The position numbers were made by a program, and so were the translations under genes. Below the pieces are notes generated by a model. That model was not told the DNA's origin. It saw nothing but the letters and a program-made list of their open reading frames with translations, and searched no databases. From assembly GCA_021732995.1 (NCBI GenBank), contig JAKFWA010000086.1, positions 171,975-235,974 of the forward strand: 64,000 nt of DNA, written 5' to 3'. Origin of the DNA: Planctomycetaceae bacterium (GTDB lineage: Bacteria; Planctomycetota; Planctomycetia; Planctomycetales; Planctomycetaceae). The first letter of the stretch is position 1, and every line of letters begins with the position of its first letter. This document shows positions 32,814-42,635 of the stretch, one piece after another.

Positions 32814-32823
32814 GTTGACGACT

Positions 32824-34407
32824 CTACGACTGACGTCGCAGCAGCGCCTGGAACCCGCCGTCTGTTGGTTGGCCGGGAATGAACTCGGTTTGTGAAACGA
32901 GCGAGAAGTTCGAGTTCGCCTCGAGAAACCTTTGAACGAGCTGGTAGTTCTCTTCAACTTCGATGCTGCATGTGGAATAGACAATGCGACCGCCTGGCTT
33001 CACGCGCGTGGATGCGGCGCGCAGCAGTCGCATTTGAATGATCGACAGTTCGATCAGGTCTTGTGCCTGCAGCCGTGCGCGAACTTCAGGACGCTTGCCC
33101 AGCACGCCCGTATTTGAGCACGGGACGTCAATCAAAATTCCATCGAACGGGCCGTAAGGCAGTTCCGTGGAGTCTCTTGGAATCACGACCGGCTCGATGT
33201 TTGTGAGGCCCAGTCGATGAGCGTTGTCAGTGACGCGCTGCAGGCGGTCGGCGTCGATGTCGGTGGCGACGATGTGGCCTTCGTTGTTCATCAACTCGGC
33301 CATGTGCGTTGTTTTCGTCCCCGGAGCCGCACACAAATCGAGGATCTGCTCACCCGGCTTGGGGGCGAGCAGTTCTGCGGCGGACATTGCCGTTTCGTCT
33401 TGAACGGTGAATAGCCCCTCGGCAAACCCTGGCAGGTCCACGATGCGCACCGGGCCGTCGTACCAGATGGATTCCGGCCTGCGACCGGGACCGAAACAGC
33501 CCAGTGCAGAGTTGACGAGCTTGTCTTCGAACTCGGCCAGCAATGCCTCCCGCGTGGTCTTGAGACGGTTCACTCGCAACGTAAGCGGCTGCCGCGCGGC
33601 GAACCATTCCGCCAGCTTTAGCAGCGAGTCAGAACTGAATCGCGTCGCCCAGCGGTCAACGAGCCACTTCGGCAACGAGAACGCTTCGATGATGTAGCGA
33701 TGCGTTTCGGTGACCGGGTCCGGGAAAATCTCGCGGCCAATCGTGCGATAGACGATGCGATTTTCGTAGGCGGCATCGGTGAGACGCTGCGGCTGCACCG
33801 GCACGCGATCACGAGCCGGGAAATCCATGAAGTATTGGGTGATCTCACGGGAGATCGAACGCAGCACACCGTTCAGGAACCCCGCCCACTGAGGCTGGCC
33901 GCAAAAATGGGCGAGCTCCACCGTTTCGCCAACGGCTGCATGCACTGGCACTGAGGTCATGAACAGCAGTTGATAGACACCGATTTGCAGCAGCGTCCAC
34001 AAGCGATTCTCAACACGTTCCTGCGGCCGCGTGATGAAGGAGCGAATGACCGTGTCCACCGTATTCATCCGGCGAATCACGCCGTTGGAAAGTTCGGTGA
34101 TGAACCGGCGGTCCAGCGAACTGATGCGCTCGGTCTTGCTTTCCGCAGCGTCGTCGGTTTTGCCGAGGAAGTTCTTCAGCGGCGGCCGCTTCATAACGCT
34201 CAAGTAAGGACGATCCAGATAATGATCGATCAGATCCGAGACGAATTCGCGCGTCAGGTAGTGCTCATCCAGAATGCGAAACGCGAACTCGCGCGCAGTG
34301 CGCGCCTTCGGCAAAGGGATACGATCTGCCGGACCGTGATCGGGAGCAGGTTCTGCCGGTTGAAAGACGACGCTTTTGCGACGTCGAAACGGATGACGTT
34401 CAGGCAT
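32824..34407 (-). CDS. rsmB: RsmB/NOL1/NOP2/Sun-family rRNA (cytosine-C5)-methyltransferase
   Basis: About 527 residues. The start at 34407 (MPERHPF) lies 10 bases past the aroA stop; a start at 34536 would overlap aroA by over 100 bases. The N-terminal half has a NusB-like RNA-binding domain (LDRRFITELSNGVIRRMNTVDTVI...LLQIGVYQLLFM...PVHAAVGETVELA). The C-terminal Rossmann methyltransferase shows the SAM motif ILDLCAAPGTKTTHMAEL and both catalytic cysteines in DVPCSNTGVLGKRPEVR and YSTCSIEVEEN. The expected product is m5C967 of 16S rRNA. Residues 30-110 are an extra linker longer than in E. coli. Probably cotranscribed with aroA. Confidence 0.92.
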   Translation of the reverse strand: MPERHPFRRRKSVVFQPAEPAPDHGPADRIPLPKARTAREFAFRILDEHYLTREFVSDLIDHYLDRPYLSVMKRPPLKNFLGKTDDAAESKTERISSLDRRFITELSNGVIRRMNTVDTVIRSFITRPQERVENRLWTLLQIGVYQLLFMTSVPVHAAVGETVELAHFCGQPQWAGFLNGVLRSISREITQYFMDFPARDRVPVQPQRLTDAAYENRIVYRTIGREIFPDPVTETHRYIIEAFSLPKWLVDRWATRFSSDSLLKLAEWFAARQPLTLRVNRLKTTREALLAEFEDKLVNSALGCFGPGRRPESIWYDGPVRIVDLPGFAEGLFTVQDETAMSAAELLAPKPGEQILDLCAAPGTKTTHMAELMNNEGHIVATDIDADRLQRVTDNAHRLGLTNIEPVVIPRDSTELPYGPFDGILIDVPCSNTGVLGKRPEVRARLQAQDLIELSIIQMRLLRAASTRVKPGGRIVYSTCSIEVEENYQLVQRFLEANSNFSLVSQTEFIPGQPTDGGFQALLRRQS

Positions 34408-34417
34408 GTGTGTGGCT

Positions 34418-35704
34418 TTATGACGATGAGTTCGCGCAGATGCGTTCAATGTCGTCGAAGAAATTCGGATATGTTTTGCCCGTGCAGGCAGGATCTTCAA
34501 TCTGGATGCCGGGGACTTTGAGTCCGGCCAAAGCAAAGCTCATGGCCATGCGGTGATCGTCGTAGGTGGCGATCGATGCCGCGTGCAGTTCGGTCGGATG
34601 GATGGTCAACCCATCGCCATTATCATCGGCGCGACCGCCCATCCGCTGAATCTCGGTGACCAGAGCGGAGATGCGGTCGGTTTCCTTGTGACGCATGTGG
34701 CCGACGTTGCGAATGGTTGTCGGTCCATCAGCGAAGAGCGCGACCACGGCCATCGTTTGCGCTGTGTCGCTGATGGCATTCATGTCGATGTCGATCCCGC
34801 GCAACGCACCACCATGCACGGTGATGCTGTTTTCGGAATAGTCCACCTTGCAACCCATTTGCTGCAGGGCTTCTACGAAAGCCACATCGCCTTGCAACGC
34901 ATAGTTCGACAGACCTTCAACGGTGATCGATCCACCGGTGATGGCCGCGAGTCCGAAAAAGTAGCTCGCGGCAGATGCATCAGGTTCGATGTCGTATTGA
35001 GTCGCCCGATACTTCTGCGGTGGGATGCGGTAGATGTTGTGCTGCGGCAGACCTGCGGTGACTCCAAACTGAGCCATCACGCCCAGTGTCATGTCCACGT
35101 AAGGCTGCGAGACCAGTTCTCCTCGAACATGGATTTCAAGGCCTTGCCGAGCACACGGAGCAGCCATCAGCAGGCCGCTCAGGAACTGGCTGGAGACATC
35201 GCCATCGATCTCGGTCTTACCGCCTGCGAGTCCCTTCGCGTGGACAACGACTGGAGGGCAACGTGTTCCGAGTTCGCATTGCACGTCCACGCTGAGCATG
35301 TGTAACGCCTCAACGAGATCGTCGATGGGGCGTTCACGCATGCGTTTGTTACCGTCGAGTCGGTAAGTGCCTTCGCCCAACGCACACAGGGCCGTGAGAA
35401 ACCGGATGCTGGTGCCGCTGTTTTCCAGCCATAGATCGCCGGTGGGCAAACCTGGTTTGCCGCCGCAGCCCGTGACTGTCATGCGATTGGCTGACAGGTC
35501 GTGCTCCACCTGCATGCCGAGCTTCCGCAAGCTGTCGACCATCACGCGCGTGTCGTCGCTGTCCAGCACTCCGGTGAGTGTTGTCGTTCCGGAAGCCAGG
35601 GCGGCTGTGATCAAGGCGCGATTGGTCAGACTCTTCGATCCGGGCGGTCGCACGGTGCCTCGAATGGGCCCGGTGACGGGCTTCACGAGGTAGGGGGCAC
35701 TCAT
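34418..35704 (-). CDS. aroA: 3-phosphoshikimate 1-carboxyvinyltransferase (EPSP synthase)
   Basis: About 428 residues; transfers the enolpyruvyl group of PEP to shikimate-3-phosphate in aromatic amino acid synthesis. The ATG at 35704 gives the normal family start, and AAGAG precedes it; the upstream ATG at 35761 adds an unrelated extension. Motifs present are PPGSKSLTNRALI (substrate-binding Lys and Ser), NSGTSIRFLTAL, DGNKRMRERPI, SSQFLSGLL, the catalytic-region DASAASYFF and RHKETDRI near the C-terminal PEP site. Followed 10 bases later by rsmB, likely cotranscribed. Confidence 0.95.
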   Translation of the reverse strand: MSAPYLVKPVTGPIRGTVRPPGSKSLTNRALITAALASGTTTLTGVLDSDDTRVMVDSLRKLGMQVEHDLSANRMTVTGCGGKPGLPTGDLWLENSGTSIRFLTALCALGEGTYRLDGNKRMRERPIDDLVEALHMLSVDVQCELGTRCPPVVVHAKGLAGGKTEIDGDVSSQFLSGLLMAAPCARQGLEIHVRGELVSQPYVDMTLGVMAQFGVTAGLPQHNIYRIPPQKYRATQYDIEPDASAASYFFGLAAITGGSITVEGLSNYALQGDVAFVEALQQMGCKVDYSENSITVHGGALRGIDIDMNAISDTAQTMAVVALFADGPTTIRNVGHMRHKETDRISALVTEIQRMGGRADDNGDGLTIHPTELHAASIATYDDHRMAMSFALAGLKVPGIQIEDPACTGKTYPNFFDDIERICANSSS

Positions 35705-35781
35705 AGCACTCTTTCTATGCACTTCACGGCAGCAGGCAGCTTGCTGGGTCGTACCAGTCATGAATCCGGTACGGCGAATGT

Positions 35782-36486
35782 TCAGGACGCTTTCTTGGCG
35801 GGGGCGTTGGCAGTTTTCAGATCAGCTTCGGTCAGCGTCTTCAGCTCGATGCTCTTCACGGCGCCACGAGTGCGCCATGTTGAGAAACCAAACGGCTTCG
35901 ACAGTTCGACTTCGCCGCGAACAGAAATCTTCTTGTCGCTGATGTCCTGATCGATGATCTCTTTGCCATCAAGCCACACGCGAATTCGCTTGTCCAGGAC
36001 CTGCAGCTTGATGTCATACCACTGGCCGGGCTTGAACTCGCGATAGGACGTCGTGGTGTTCTCGGACGCATCCAGACCGTCGAGGCTCGACAGTCCGCAA
36101 ACGCCGCCGCCCCATCCGCCGAGGATCAGCGAACAATGCTCCTTCTTGACGGGGAAAGTGAGACCACAGAAGAAGTCGCCGCCATCAATTCGCGACGCTT
36201 TGAACGTCACTTCGTAGTTCGACTTCGGGATAGCTTCCTCTTTCTGCCAGGTGACACCGGTCATATCCGAGCCGAAGTCCATTACGATCGCGCCGTCGTC
36301 AATGGAGACGTCGCCCTCGCCGCCGAAGTTGGTGGACTTCCAGCCGGTGAGGGTCTTGCCATCGAACATCACCAGCGGCTTGTTCTTGGCCGGAGCGGCC
36401 GGAGTCTTGGCATCGTCAGCCGTGACTGTGGTCAGCACGCCGCAAGCGACAATGCACAGCACAAGTGCGTTGAAACTGACTCGCAT
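35782..36486 (-). CDS. Exported DUF1080 (3-keto-disaccharide hydrolase fold) protein
   Basis: A 234-residue protein with a signal peptide (VSFNALVLCIVACGVLTTVTA). The concanavalin-like DUF1080 domain opens with LVMFDGKTLTGWK. It continues with GAIVMDFGS, NYEVTFKASRIDGGDFFCGLTF, FKPGQWYDIKLQVLDKRIRVWLDGKEI and FGFSTWRTRGAVKSIELKTL, all typical. Members are very common in Planctomycetota; some act on 3-keto-glycosides, others may be lectin-like. Function for this copy is inferred from family only. Upstream of aroA in the same direction (77-base gap). Confidence 0.9.
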   Translation of the reverse strand: MRVSFNALVLCIVACGVLTTVTADDAKTPAAPAKNKPLVMFDGKTLTGWKSTNFGGEGDVSIDDGAIVMDFGSDMTGVTWQKEEAIPKSNYEVTFKASRIDGGDFFCGLTFPVKKEHCSLILGGWGGGVCGLSSLDGLDASENTTTSYREFKPGQWYDIKLQVLDKRIRVWLDGKEIIDQDISDKKISVRGEVELSKPFGFSTWRTRGAVKSIELKTLTEADLKTANAPAKKAS

Positions 36487-36661
36487 GGGTTATCTCCTCT
36501 TCGAAATCGGATCGCAGACTGGTTCCGGGAAGGTCAAGCCGCCCAGGCCGCTCATTGTAGAGAGCCGCGGGCCGATCATGGAGTGACCCGGTCCACTGAG
36601 CGGTAAATCGCCAGCACGGCGCCGACAGTCATTCAAAGAAGGGGCGTGAATTCGCCGGAAC

Positions 36662-37369
36662 TCATTGCGCGGAAGCAGCTTCCAGCGTGTCGAGAACGCA
36701 CTTGGGCTGGTGCCTTTTGAACTTAAGCAAGGCATTCGGCTCAAGCTGTGTGTGCCGCAGATGCACACGTCCGATGTAGGGCAGGCCGCTGATGTAGCTC
36801 AGCCCGCTACCATCAATGGGTGTTTCGGACAGGTCCAGCCACTCGAGGTTTTGCAGTGCATTCAGCGGTTTGAGGCCGCGGTCACTGATGTGGGTGGCTC
36901 GCAGATCCAGGCCGCGCAGCAACGTCAGCTTCTTGACGAAACTCAAGCCCGCATCAGTGATGGTCGTGCCGCCTAGGTACAGCCAGCGCAGTTGCTTCAG
37001 TTCTGAAATGAGCTCCATCCCTTTGTCGGAGATGTTGGTGTCCCACAGGCGGAGCGTTTCCAGCTTCGTCAGCCCTTTCAGGTACGCCAGCCCGAGGTCC
37101 GTAAGCTCAGGATTGGCGCCGAGGTCGAGCCGTTCGAGCCGTGCCATACCGCGCAGATGAGCGAGGCCAGGACCTTCCACGCTGGTAGAAATCAAGTTCA
37201 GACGGCGCAGAGAATCGGAGAGCGAACCCAGCACCTTCAGTTGAGCGTCGCCTACATGCTGACCCACCAGAACGACTCGGGAAACCTGACCATTTTCGTC
37301 GTATTCAACGCTCGCATCGAGCTGCTCCAACGTGGCGAGCACTTCGCTCATTGGAACCGGAGTAACCAT
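36662..37369 (-). CDS. Leucine-rich repeat protein
   Basis: A 235-residue protein without signal peptide. From about residue 40 it is made of 23-24-residue leucine-rich repeats of the bacterial/cysteine-free type (for example LTKLETLRLWDTNISDKGMELISEL, with repeats of L-x-x-L-x-L plus ITDAGL/ISDRGL). At least six repeats are visible. Such arcs bind other proteins. The C-terminal tail (KRHQPKCVLDTLEAASAQ) is not repeated. Partner unknown. Lies between recQ and the DUF1080 gene on the same strand. Confidence 0.85.
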   Translation of the reverse strand: MVTPVPMSEVLATLEQLDASVEYDENGQVSRVVLVGQHVGDAQLKVLGSLSDSLRRLNLISTSVEGPGLAHLRGMARLERLDLGANPELTDLGLAYLKGLTKLETLRLWDTNISDKGMELISELKQLRWLYLGGTTITDAGLSFVKKLTLLRGLDLRATHISDRGLKPLNALQNLEWLDLSETPIDGSGLSYISGLPYIGRVHLRHTQLEPNALLKFKRHQPKCVLDTLEAASAQ

Positions 37370-37581
37370 GAATCACTTTCTGCGGGCAACCATGTTTGGA
37401 GTCGCTGAACTGCCCTGTCGCGACTCGGCAGCGAGGCGGGTGGATTGTAGGCGGTCCATCCTGAAGTGATAGCCGGACGCCGGCACGCTGATCGCAAGGG
37501 CGGCTTCGCGCTCACAAACCAGTTGCCTGGCGGCGCGAAATCGTTTATCCGCGAACGAGGCATGGGGCGCCGTGAACTGGC

Positions 37582-39453
37582 TCACCACGCGAAGTCGTCC
37601 GTGACCTGATCAGCGGTGGCGCGACCCGCGTTCGACCAGTTGTCGAGCACCACTCCGGTACGTTCGCCGTGCTCGATCACGACATCCAGAAAGAGCTGGC
37701 CGTAGTCCGCCAGTTTCTTGTCGCCGACGCCGCGAATACGTCGCATGCCGTCCAGCGTGGATGGCCGCACTCGAGCGACTTCGCGCAGTGTTTCGTCGGT
37801 GAAGACTACGTAGGCGGGAATATCGGCCTCGACCGCCAGTTCGTGCCGCAGCACTCGCAAGTCTTCGAATAGTTCACGATCGACGCCATCCCAACTCGCT
37901 GCAGTCTTTTCGGCACGCTTCTTCTTGCGCTGTTTGGCTTCCGTCGCGCGGAGCAGTCGCGGAGTGGCTTCGCCGCGAATCAACTGCCAGCCCTGAGGTG
38001 TTAGTTCAATCTGGTTGTACTCGCCGACCCGCTGCAGAAAGCCCTGCGTTGCCAGTTGATCAATCCATTCGCGAATCGTCTGCAGAGGTTGATCGTTTAG
38101 GAGTCCGTACGTGCTGAGCTGATCATGCTGGTTGCGGATGACCCGCTCATCCTTGGAGCCCTTCAGGACCAACGCTGTGTACTCGCCACCGAAGCGTCCC
38201 TGGCCTTGTCGCACAATGCTGGACAGGATCTTCTGGCCGACGATCAGCGGGTTCTCGACCTCATCCATTTCGCCGAGGCACACGTCGCACGCCTGGCAGT
38301 TGGACTTTTCGAATGCTTGACCGAAGTATTCGACCAGCCGTTTGTGGCGGCAGACGACGCCGGCCGCGAACTCATTCATGGCCTGCAACGAGGTCATCGC
38401 GGTCACTGTGTTAGACGCACCGCTGGTTTCGATCATCTTCTTCCAGCGCATGAACTCGGCGATCGAGTACAGCAGGCAACACTCGGACTGCAGGCCATCT
38501 CGTCCGGCACGGCCAGCTTCCTGTTGATAGTTCTCCAAGGCCTTCGGCATGCCGAGATGAATCACGTAACGCACGTTCGACTTATCGATGCCCATCCCGA
38601 ACGCAACCGTCGCGACGATGATGTCGATTTTGTCTTCGATGAATTCATCCTGGCTCTCATGCCGAGCCTGATCGCTCATGCCCGCGTGGTAGGGGCGAGT
38701 CCGATAGGCCCGCGCGTTGAGCTGGGCTGAGATCTCTTCCGTGTCCTTGCGAGTCGTGCAGTAGATAATGCCGGACTCGCGCGGGTAGCGGTCGATGATT
38801 TCGCAGATCTGCCTGATGGGATCATCGCGACGTTCTGCACGGTACACGAGATTTGGTCGATCAAACGAACCGACCAGCACTGTCGGATCACGCAGGTTGA
38901 GCTGGTTGATGATGTCCAGTCGCACCTGTTCCGTCGCCGTCGCCGTGAAGGCGTGCAGGCTCACTTTGGGAAATTCATCCCGTAGAATGCGCAGCTGACG
39001 GAACTCAGGCCGAAAGTCGTGCCCCCATTCGCTGATGCAGTGGGCTTCGTCGATCGCGATGAAAGACAGGTCGATGCCATGCAGGAACTCGATGGTCTTG
39101 GGCTGCACAAGTCGTTCGGGTGAGAAGTACACCAGCCGCAGCTTGTTAGCCCGGATGTCGTTGGCGACTTCAACCTTCTGCGAGGCGGTCAGCGAACTGT
39201 TGATGAATGCCGCCGGAATGCCGCAGGAACGCAAGCTGTCGACTTGATCCTTCATCAATGCAATGAGCGGCGAAACCACGATGGCCAGTCTACCCTGGCA
39301 AACCGCCGGTGCCTGATAACAGAGCGACTTTCCACCACCAGTCGGCAGCACGACGACCGAATCGCGCCCCTGCATAGCGCACGTCATCGCTTCTTCCTGC
39401 AACGGTCGGAAGCTTTCGTATCCCCAGTAACTCTTCAGAGCCGCCAGCAACAT
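37582..39453 (-). CDS. recQ: ATP-dependent DNA helicase RecQ
   Basis: A 623-residue superfamily 2 helicase with 3'-5' polarity, acting in recombination and repair. Motifs in order are the RecQ motif 0 (YWGYESFRPLQEEAM), Walker A LPTGGGKSLCYQ, DEAH box (IAIDEAHCISEWGHDFRPEF), SAT-type FTATATEQVR, IIYCTTRK and the motif V/VI region VATVAFGMGIDKSNVR...QEAGRAGRDG. The RecQ-Ct zinc cluster (CRHKRLVEYFG...CQACDVC) and winged helix follow, and a C-terminal HRDC domain (VFTDETLREVARVRPSTLDGMRRIRGVG) ends the protein. Complete. Confidence 0.96.
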   Translation of the reverse strand: MLLAALKSYWGYESFRPLQEEAMTCAMQGRDSVVVLPTGGGKSLCYQAPAVCQGRLAIVVSPLIALMKDQVDSLRSCGIPAAFINSSLTASQKVEVANDIRANKLRLVYFSPERLVQPKTIEFLHGIDLSFIAIDEAHCISEWGHDFRPEFRQLRILRDEFPKVSLHAFTATATEQVRLDIINQLNLRDPTVLVGSFDRPNLVYRAERRDDPIRQICEIIDRYPRESGIIYCTTRKDTEEISAQLNARAYRTRPYHAGMSDQARHESQDEFIEDKIDIIVATVAFGMGIDKSNVRYVIHLGMPKALENYQQEAGRAGRDGLQSECCLLYSIAEFMRWKKMIETSGASNTVTAMTSLQAMNEFAAGVVCRHKRLVEYFGQAFEKSNCQACDVCLGEMDEVENPLIVGQKILSSIVRQGQGRFGGEYTALVLKGSKDERVIRNQHDQLSTYGLLNDQPLQTIREWIDQLATQGFLQRVGEYNQIELTPQGWQLIRGEATPRLLRATEAKQRKKKRAEKTAASWDGVDRELFEDLRVLRHELAVEADIPAYVVFTDETLREVARVRPSTLDGMRRIRGVGDKKLADYGQLFLDVVIEHGERTGVVLDNWSNAGRATADQVTDDFAW

Positions 39454-39692
39454 AAGTGAATTCTGACCTCACGCATTGCGAGCGTGTCTTACGCGAGTGG
39501 TTGGATTGGGCGATTCTGACGCCTCATGCGGGGAGAGCATAAACCACATGCCGGGCGGCGTGTGACTGGAAGAGCCTCTCTTTTCGTCAAACCGGCGTTA
39601 AAGTGTTGGCCAGCAAACGCATGCTTGTTTGGTTTCCACGTCTGGCGTTTGCCGCGCTTACGATTAATTCCTTGTTGTGAAGAGCGGAGTCG

Positions 39693-39917
39693 ATGCCTTA
39701 TCTCACGCTGGTTGAAACTCCTGAAGACAATCGTGGTCGTTTCATCACGGAGACGACCGAAGAGGCCATTCAGGAACTGTCGCGCCACTTCAATGTTGGC
39801 TCAACAGTGGCCGAGAAGCTGCGTCGCGGCGACGTTATCGCGACCGAGTCTTACCGCTTGCAGGTTGTGCCGCTGGAAACTGCTCCGCCCAAGCGGCAGC
39901 AGAAGCTGTTCGAATAA
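39693..39917 (+). CDS. Small uncharacterised protein, 74 residues
   Basis: A short gene not recognised as any named family. It has good coding character, an AGAGCGGAG ribosome-binding sequence just upstream, and a balanced composition (acidic N-half, basic C-half with PPKRQQKLFE). A helix-rich central part (TEEAIQELSRHFNVGSTVAEKLRRGDVI) could be a small DNA- or protein-binding fold, but this is a guess. Soluble, no signal peptide. Divergent from recQ and upstream of a DUF1549/1553 gene. Confidence 0.6.
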   Translation: MPYLTLVETPEDNRGRFITETTEEAIQELSRHFNVGSTVAEKLRRGDVIATESYRLQVVPLETAPPKRQQKLFE

Positions 39918-40020
39918 ACGATAGAAACTTCCCGCCACTGCTCGTCATGATTCTAACCTGCATGTCTGTTACCGCTTTTCGCTACGTTGATACCTCGCCG
40001 CAATTCGTCTGAGACCTGCC

Positions 40021-42627
40021 ATGCATCGCATCCTCAGCACCGTGTTGATCGCCTTGATGCCACTCTTCGCTCAAGCCGCGGATCCGCTGGTCTATGAACG
40101 CGACGTGCGTCCGATCCTCAAGGCGAACTGCTTCCAGTGCCACGGTGAAGAGGATGAGATTGAAGGCAAGCTCGATCTGCGGTTCGTGCGCGGGATGCTC
40201 AAGGGCGGTGAGTCCGGTCCGGCGTTGGTCGCAGGGCAGGGCGGTAAGAGCCTGCTGGTGGAACGTGTTTCGTCTGGCGAGATGCCGCCGGGAAAAAAGA
40301 AGCTCACTTCCGCTGAACTGGCCACGATCCGTCGCTGGATTGATGACGGCGCGAAGACCGCTCGCCCTGAACCCGAGGCTCCCAGCACGGCAGATGATCT
40401 CACCGAAGAGGAGCGTTCCTTCTGGTCGTTCCAGCCGATTCGACGGGCGCCAATGCCCACAATTGCTCACGCTGAACTGGTCCGCTCGCCGATTGATGCC
40501 TTCCTGCTGGCGAAGCTTGAGCAGCACAAGCTGTCGTTCGCGCCATCTGCCGACCGTTACGCGCTGGTGCGCCGGCTGTCGTTTGATTTGCACGGCTTGC
40601 CGCCTGATGTGGAAACCGTGCAACGCTTCGTCGCGGATGAGTCGATCGATGCGTACGAGCGGCTGGTCGATGAACTGCTGGCATCGCCACGTTACGGCGA
40701 GCGTTGGGGACGTCACTGGCTGGACATCGCCGGATATGCGGACAGCGACGGCTACAACGAGCAGGATCCTGAGCGGAAGTACGCCTACAAGTACCGTGAC
40801 TACGTCATTCGCTCGTTCAACAACGATAAGCCGTGGGATCAGTTCATTGTTGAGCAACTTGCGGGTGATGAACTGCTGCAGCCGCCGTATTCGAATCTGT
40901 CGCCGGAGCAGGCTGAACAACTCATCGCGACCGGCTTCCTGCGGATGGGGCCGGACGGCACCGGCATTGGTGGAGTCGATCAGAACGCCGCCCGCAATGA
41001 AGTCGTCGCGGAAGCCATCAAGATCATGAGCACCTCGCTGCTCGGTTTGTCGGTCGGATGCGCCCAGTGTCACAACCATCGCTACGACCCGATCACACAG
41101 GTGGATTACTTCCGCATTCGAGCACTCTTCGAGCCTGCGTATGACTGGAAGAACTGGCGTGCTCCCAACGCGCGGCTGGTGTCGCTGTGGACGGATGAAA
41201 CGCGCCAGCAGGCTGCGGCGGTTGATGCCGAAATCAAGGAACTCGCCGCTGAGCGTCTCAAGATTCTGGACGGCTTCGTCAAAGAGGTGTTCGATCGCGA
41301 AGTGGCCAAGCTGCCTGAGGAACGTCGCCCGCTCGCTCAAGCGGCTCGCGACACGCCGGACAAAGAACGGACGCCCGAGCAGAAGCAACTGCTCAAGGAG
41401 TACCCTTCACTGAAGGTCGATCGCGGCAGCGTGTATCTCTACGAACGCAAGCGGGTGGATGAACACAACAAATCATTCGATGCGCGCCAGGCTGAACTGA
41501 AGGCGAAGCGACCCGCCGAAGACTTTGTTCCATGTCTGACAGAAGTACCGGGAAAGATTCCGGCCACAAAACTGTTCTTTCGAGGCGACTTCAATTCACC
41601 GCGCCAGGATGTTGAACCCGGCGAACTGGCGGTTCTCAACGGGACAGCGGCGATCAGTATCCCGAAAGACGATCCGCAGGTGCCGACGAGCGGTCGTCGG
41701 TTGGCCTATGCACGGCATCTGACGAATGGCCAGCATCCGCTGGTGGCGCGAGTGCTCGTGAATCGCTTCTGGCTGCACCACTTTGGACGAGGGCTAGTCG
41801 CGACGCCCGCCGACTTCGGGCAACTCGGCGCGAGACCCTCTCATCCGGAATTGTTGGATTGGCTGGCCGCTGAGTTCATGTCAAACGGCTGGTCACTGAA
41901 GCATCTGCACCGACTCATTCTGAATTCGACGGCCTACCAACAGTCGTCACGGCGGTCGGCCGAGCAGGATGCGATCGACCCCGAGAACCGGCTGGTTGGT
42001 CGCATGAACGTGCAGCGGCTGGATGCCGAGTCGTTGCGAGATTCAGTACTCGCAGTGTCGGGCAAGTTGTACGAGGGCATGTTCGGACCGCCGGTCCCGA
42101 TTACGCCGGACGAGGTTGGCCAGATCATCGTCGGCGTCGACACTCGAGATACCGCTGGTCGACCGACTGGCAAAGTTGTTGCACTGCATCAGGCTGAATT
42201 CCGCCGGAGCCTCTATGTGCAGACGCGGCGCACGACTCCGCTGTCTATGCTGGAAGCGTTCGACGCGCCAGACATGCGACCGAACTGCGAACTGAGGAAC
42301 TCGTCGACTGTCTCGCCGCAGTCGCTGCTGTTGATGAACAACGAATTCATCATCGCACAGGCTGCCGAAATGGCTCGTCGTCTCGAGGAACGAACCGCAG
42401 ACCGAACGGCTCAGGTCGCCCAGGCTTGGCTGCTCACCGCTGGCCGTTTCCCGCAGGAAGCTCAGTTGCAAGCGGCGCTGCAGTTTTTGGACGCACAAGC
42501 CGCCGAGCTTGGTGGTGTGAAAGTCAACGAGAAAGCAAAGACTCCGGAACTAAGTCCCACGACCAAGGCCCTGGCCAGCTACTGTCAGGCGCTGTTGAGT
42601 TCGAATCGATTTCTGTACGTGGACTGA
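40021..42627 (+). CDS. Exported PSCyt1-DUF1549-DUF1553 protein
   Basis: An 868-residue protein with a signal peptide (MHRILSTVLIALMPLFAQA). The PSCyt1 domain (about 22-115) has the haem motif CFQCH (C37, C40, H41) and GEMPPGKKKL. DUF1549/PSCyt2 (about 150-375) includes RRLSFDLHGLPP, RYGERWGRHWLDIAGYADSDGY and a second haem-type motif CAQCHNHRYDPI. A charged helical linker (about 385-500) follows. DUF1553/PSD1 (about 545-830) contains HPLVARVLVNRFWLHHFGRGLV and ALLLMNNEF-type ends. Probably a periplasmic or envelope protein with bound haem; role unknown. Convergent with hisA, 8 bases between stops. Confidence 0.92.
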   Translation: MHRILSTVLIALMPLFAQAADPLVYERDVRPILKANCFQCHGEEDEIEGKLDLRFVRGMLKGGESGPALVAGQGGKSLLVERVSSGEMPPGKKKLTSAELATIRRWIDDGAKTARPEPEAPSTADDLTEEERSFWSFQPIRRAPMPTIAHAELVRSPIDAFLLAKLEQHKLSFAPSADRYALVRRLSFDLHGLPPDVETVQRFVADESIDAYERLVDELLASPRYGERWGRHWLDIAGYADSDGYNEQDPERKYAYKYRDYVIRSFNNDKPWDQFIVEQLAGDELLQPPYSNLSPEQAEQLIATGFLRMGPDGTGIGGVDQNAARNEVVAEAIKIMSTSLLGLSVGCAQCHNHRYDPITQVDYFRIRALFEPAYDWKNWRAPNARLVSLWTDETRQQAAAVDAEIKELAAERLKILDGFVKEVFDREVAKLPEERRPLAQAARDTPDKERTPEQKQLLKEYPSLKVDRGSVYLYERKRVDEHNKSFDARQAELKAKRPAEDFVPCLTEVPGKIPATKLFFRGDFNSPRQDVEPGELAVLNGTAAISIPKDDPQVPTSGRRLAYARHLTNGQHPLVARVLVNRFWLHHFGRGLVATPADFGQLGARPSHPELLDWLAAEFMSNGWSLKHLHRLILNSTAYQQSSRRSAEQDAIDPENRLVGRMNVQRLDAESLRDSVLAVSGKLYEGMFGPPVPITPDEVGQIIVGVDTRDTAGRPTGKVVALHQAEFRRSLYVQTRRTTPLSMLEAFDAPDMRPNCELRNSSTVSPQSLLLMNNEFIIAQAAEMARRLEERTADRTAQVAQAWLLTAGRFPQEAQLQAALQFLDAQAAELGGVKVNEKAKTPELSPTTKALASYCQALLSSNRFLYVD

Positions 42628-42635
42628 GCTTGAAG

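Noticed and set aside
39982..41388. A 468-codon minus-strand open frame
   Set aside because: Antisense to the PSCyt1-DUF1549 gene; Arg-rich without motifs, a codon-bias shadow.
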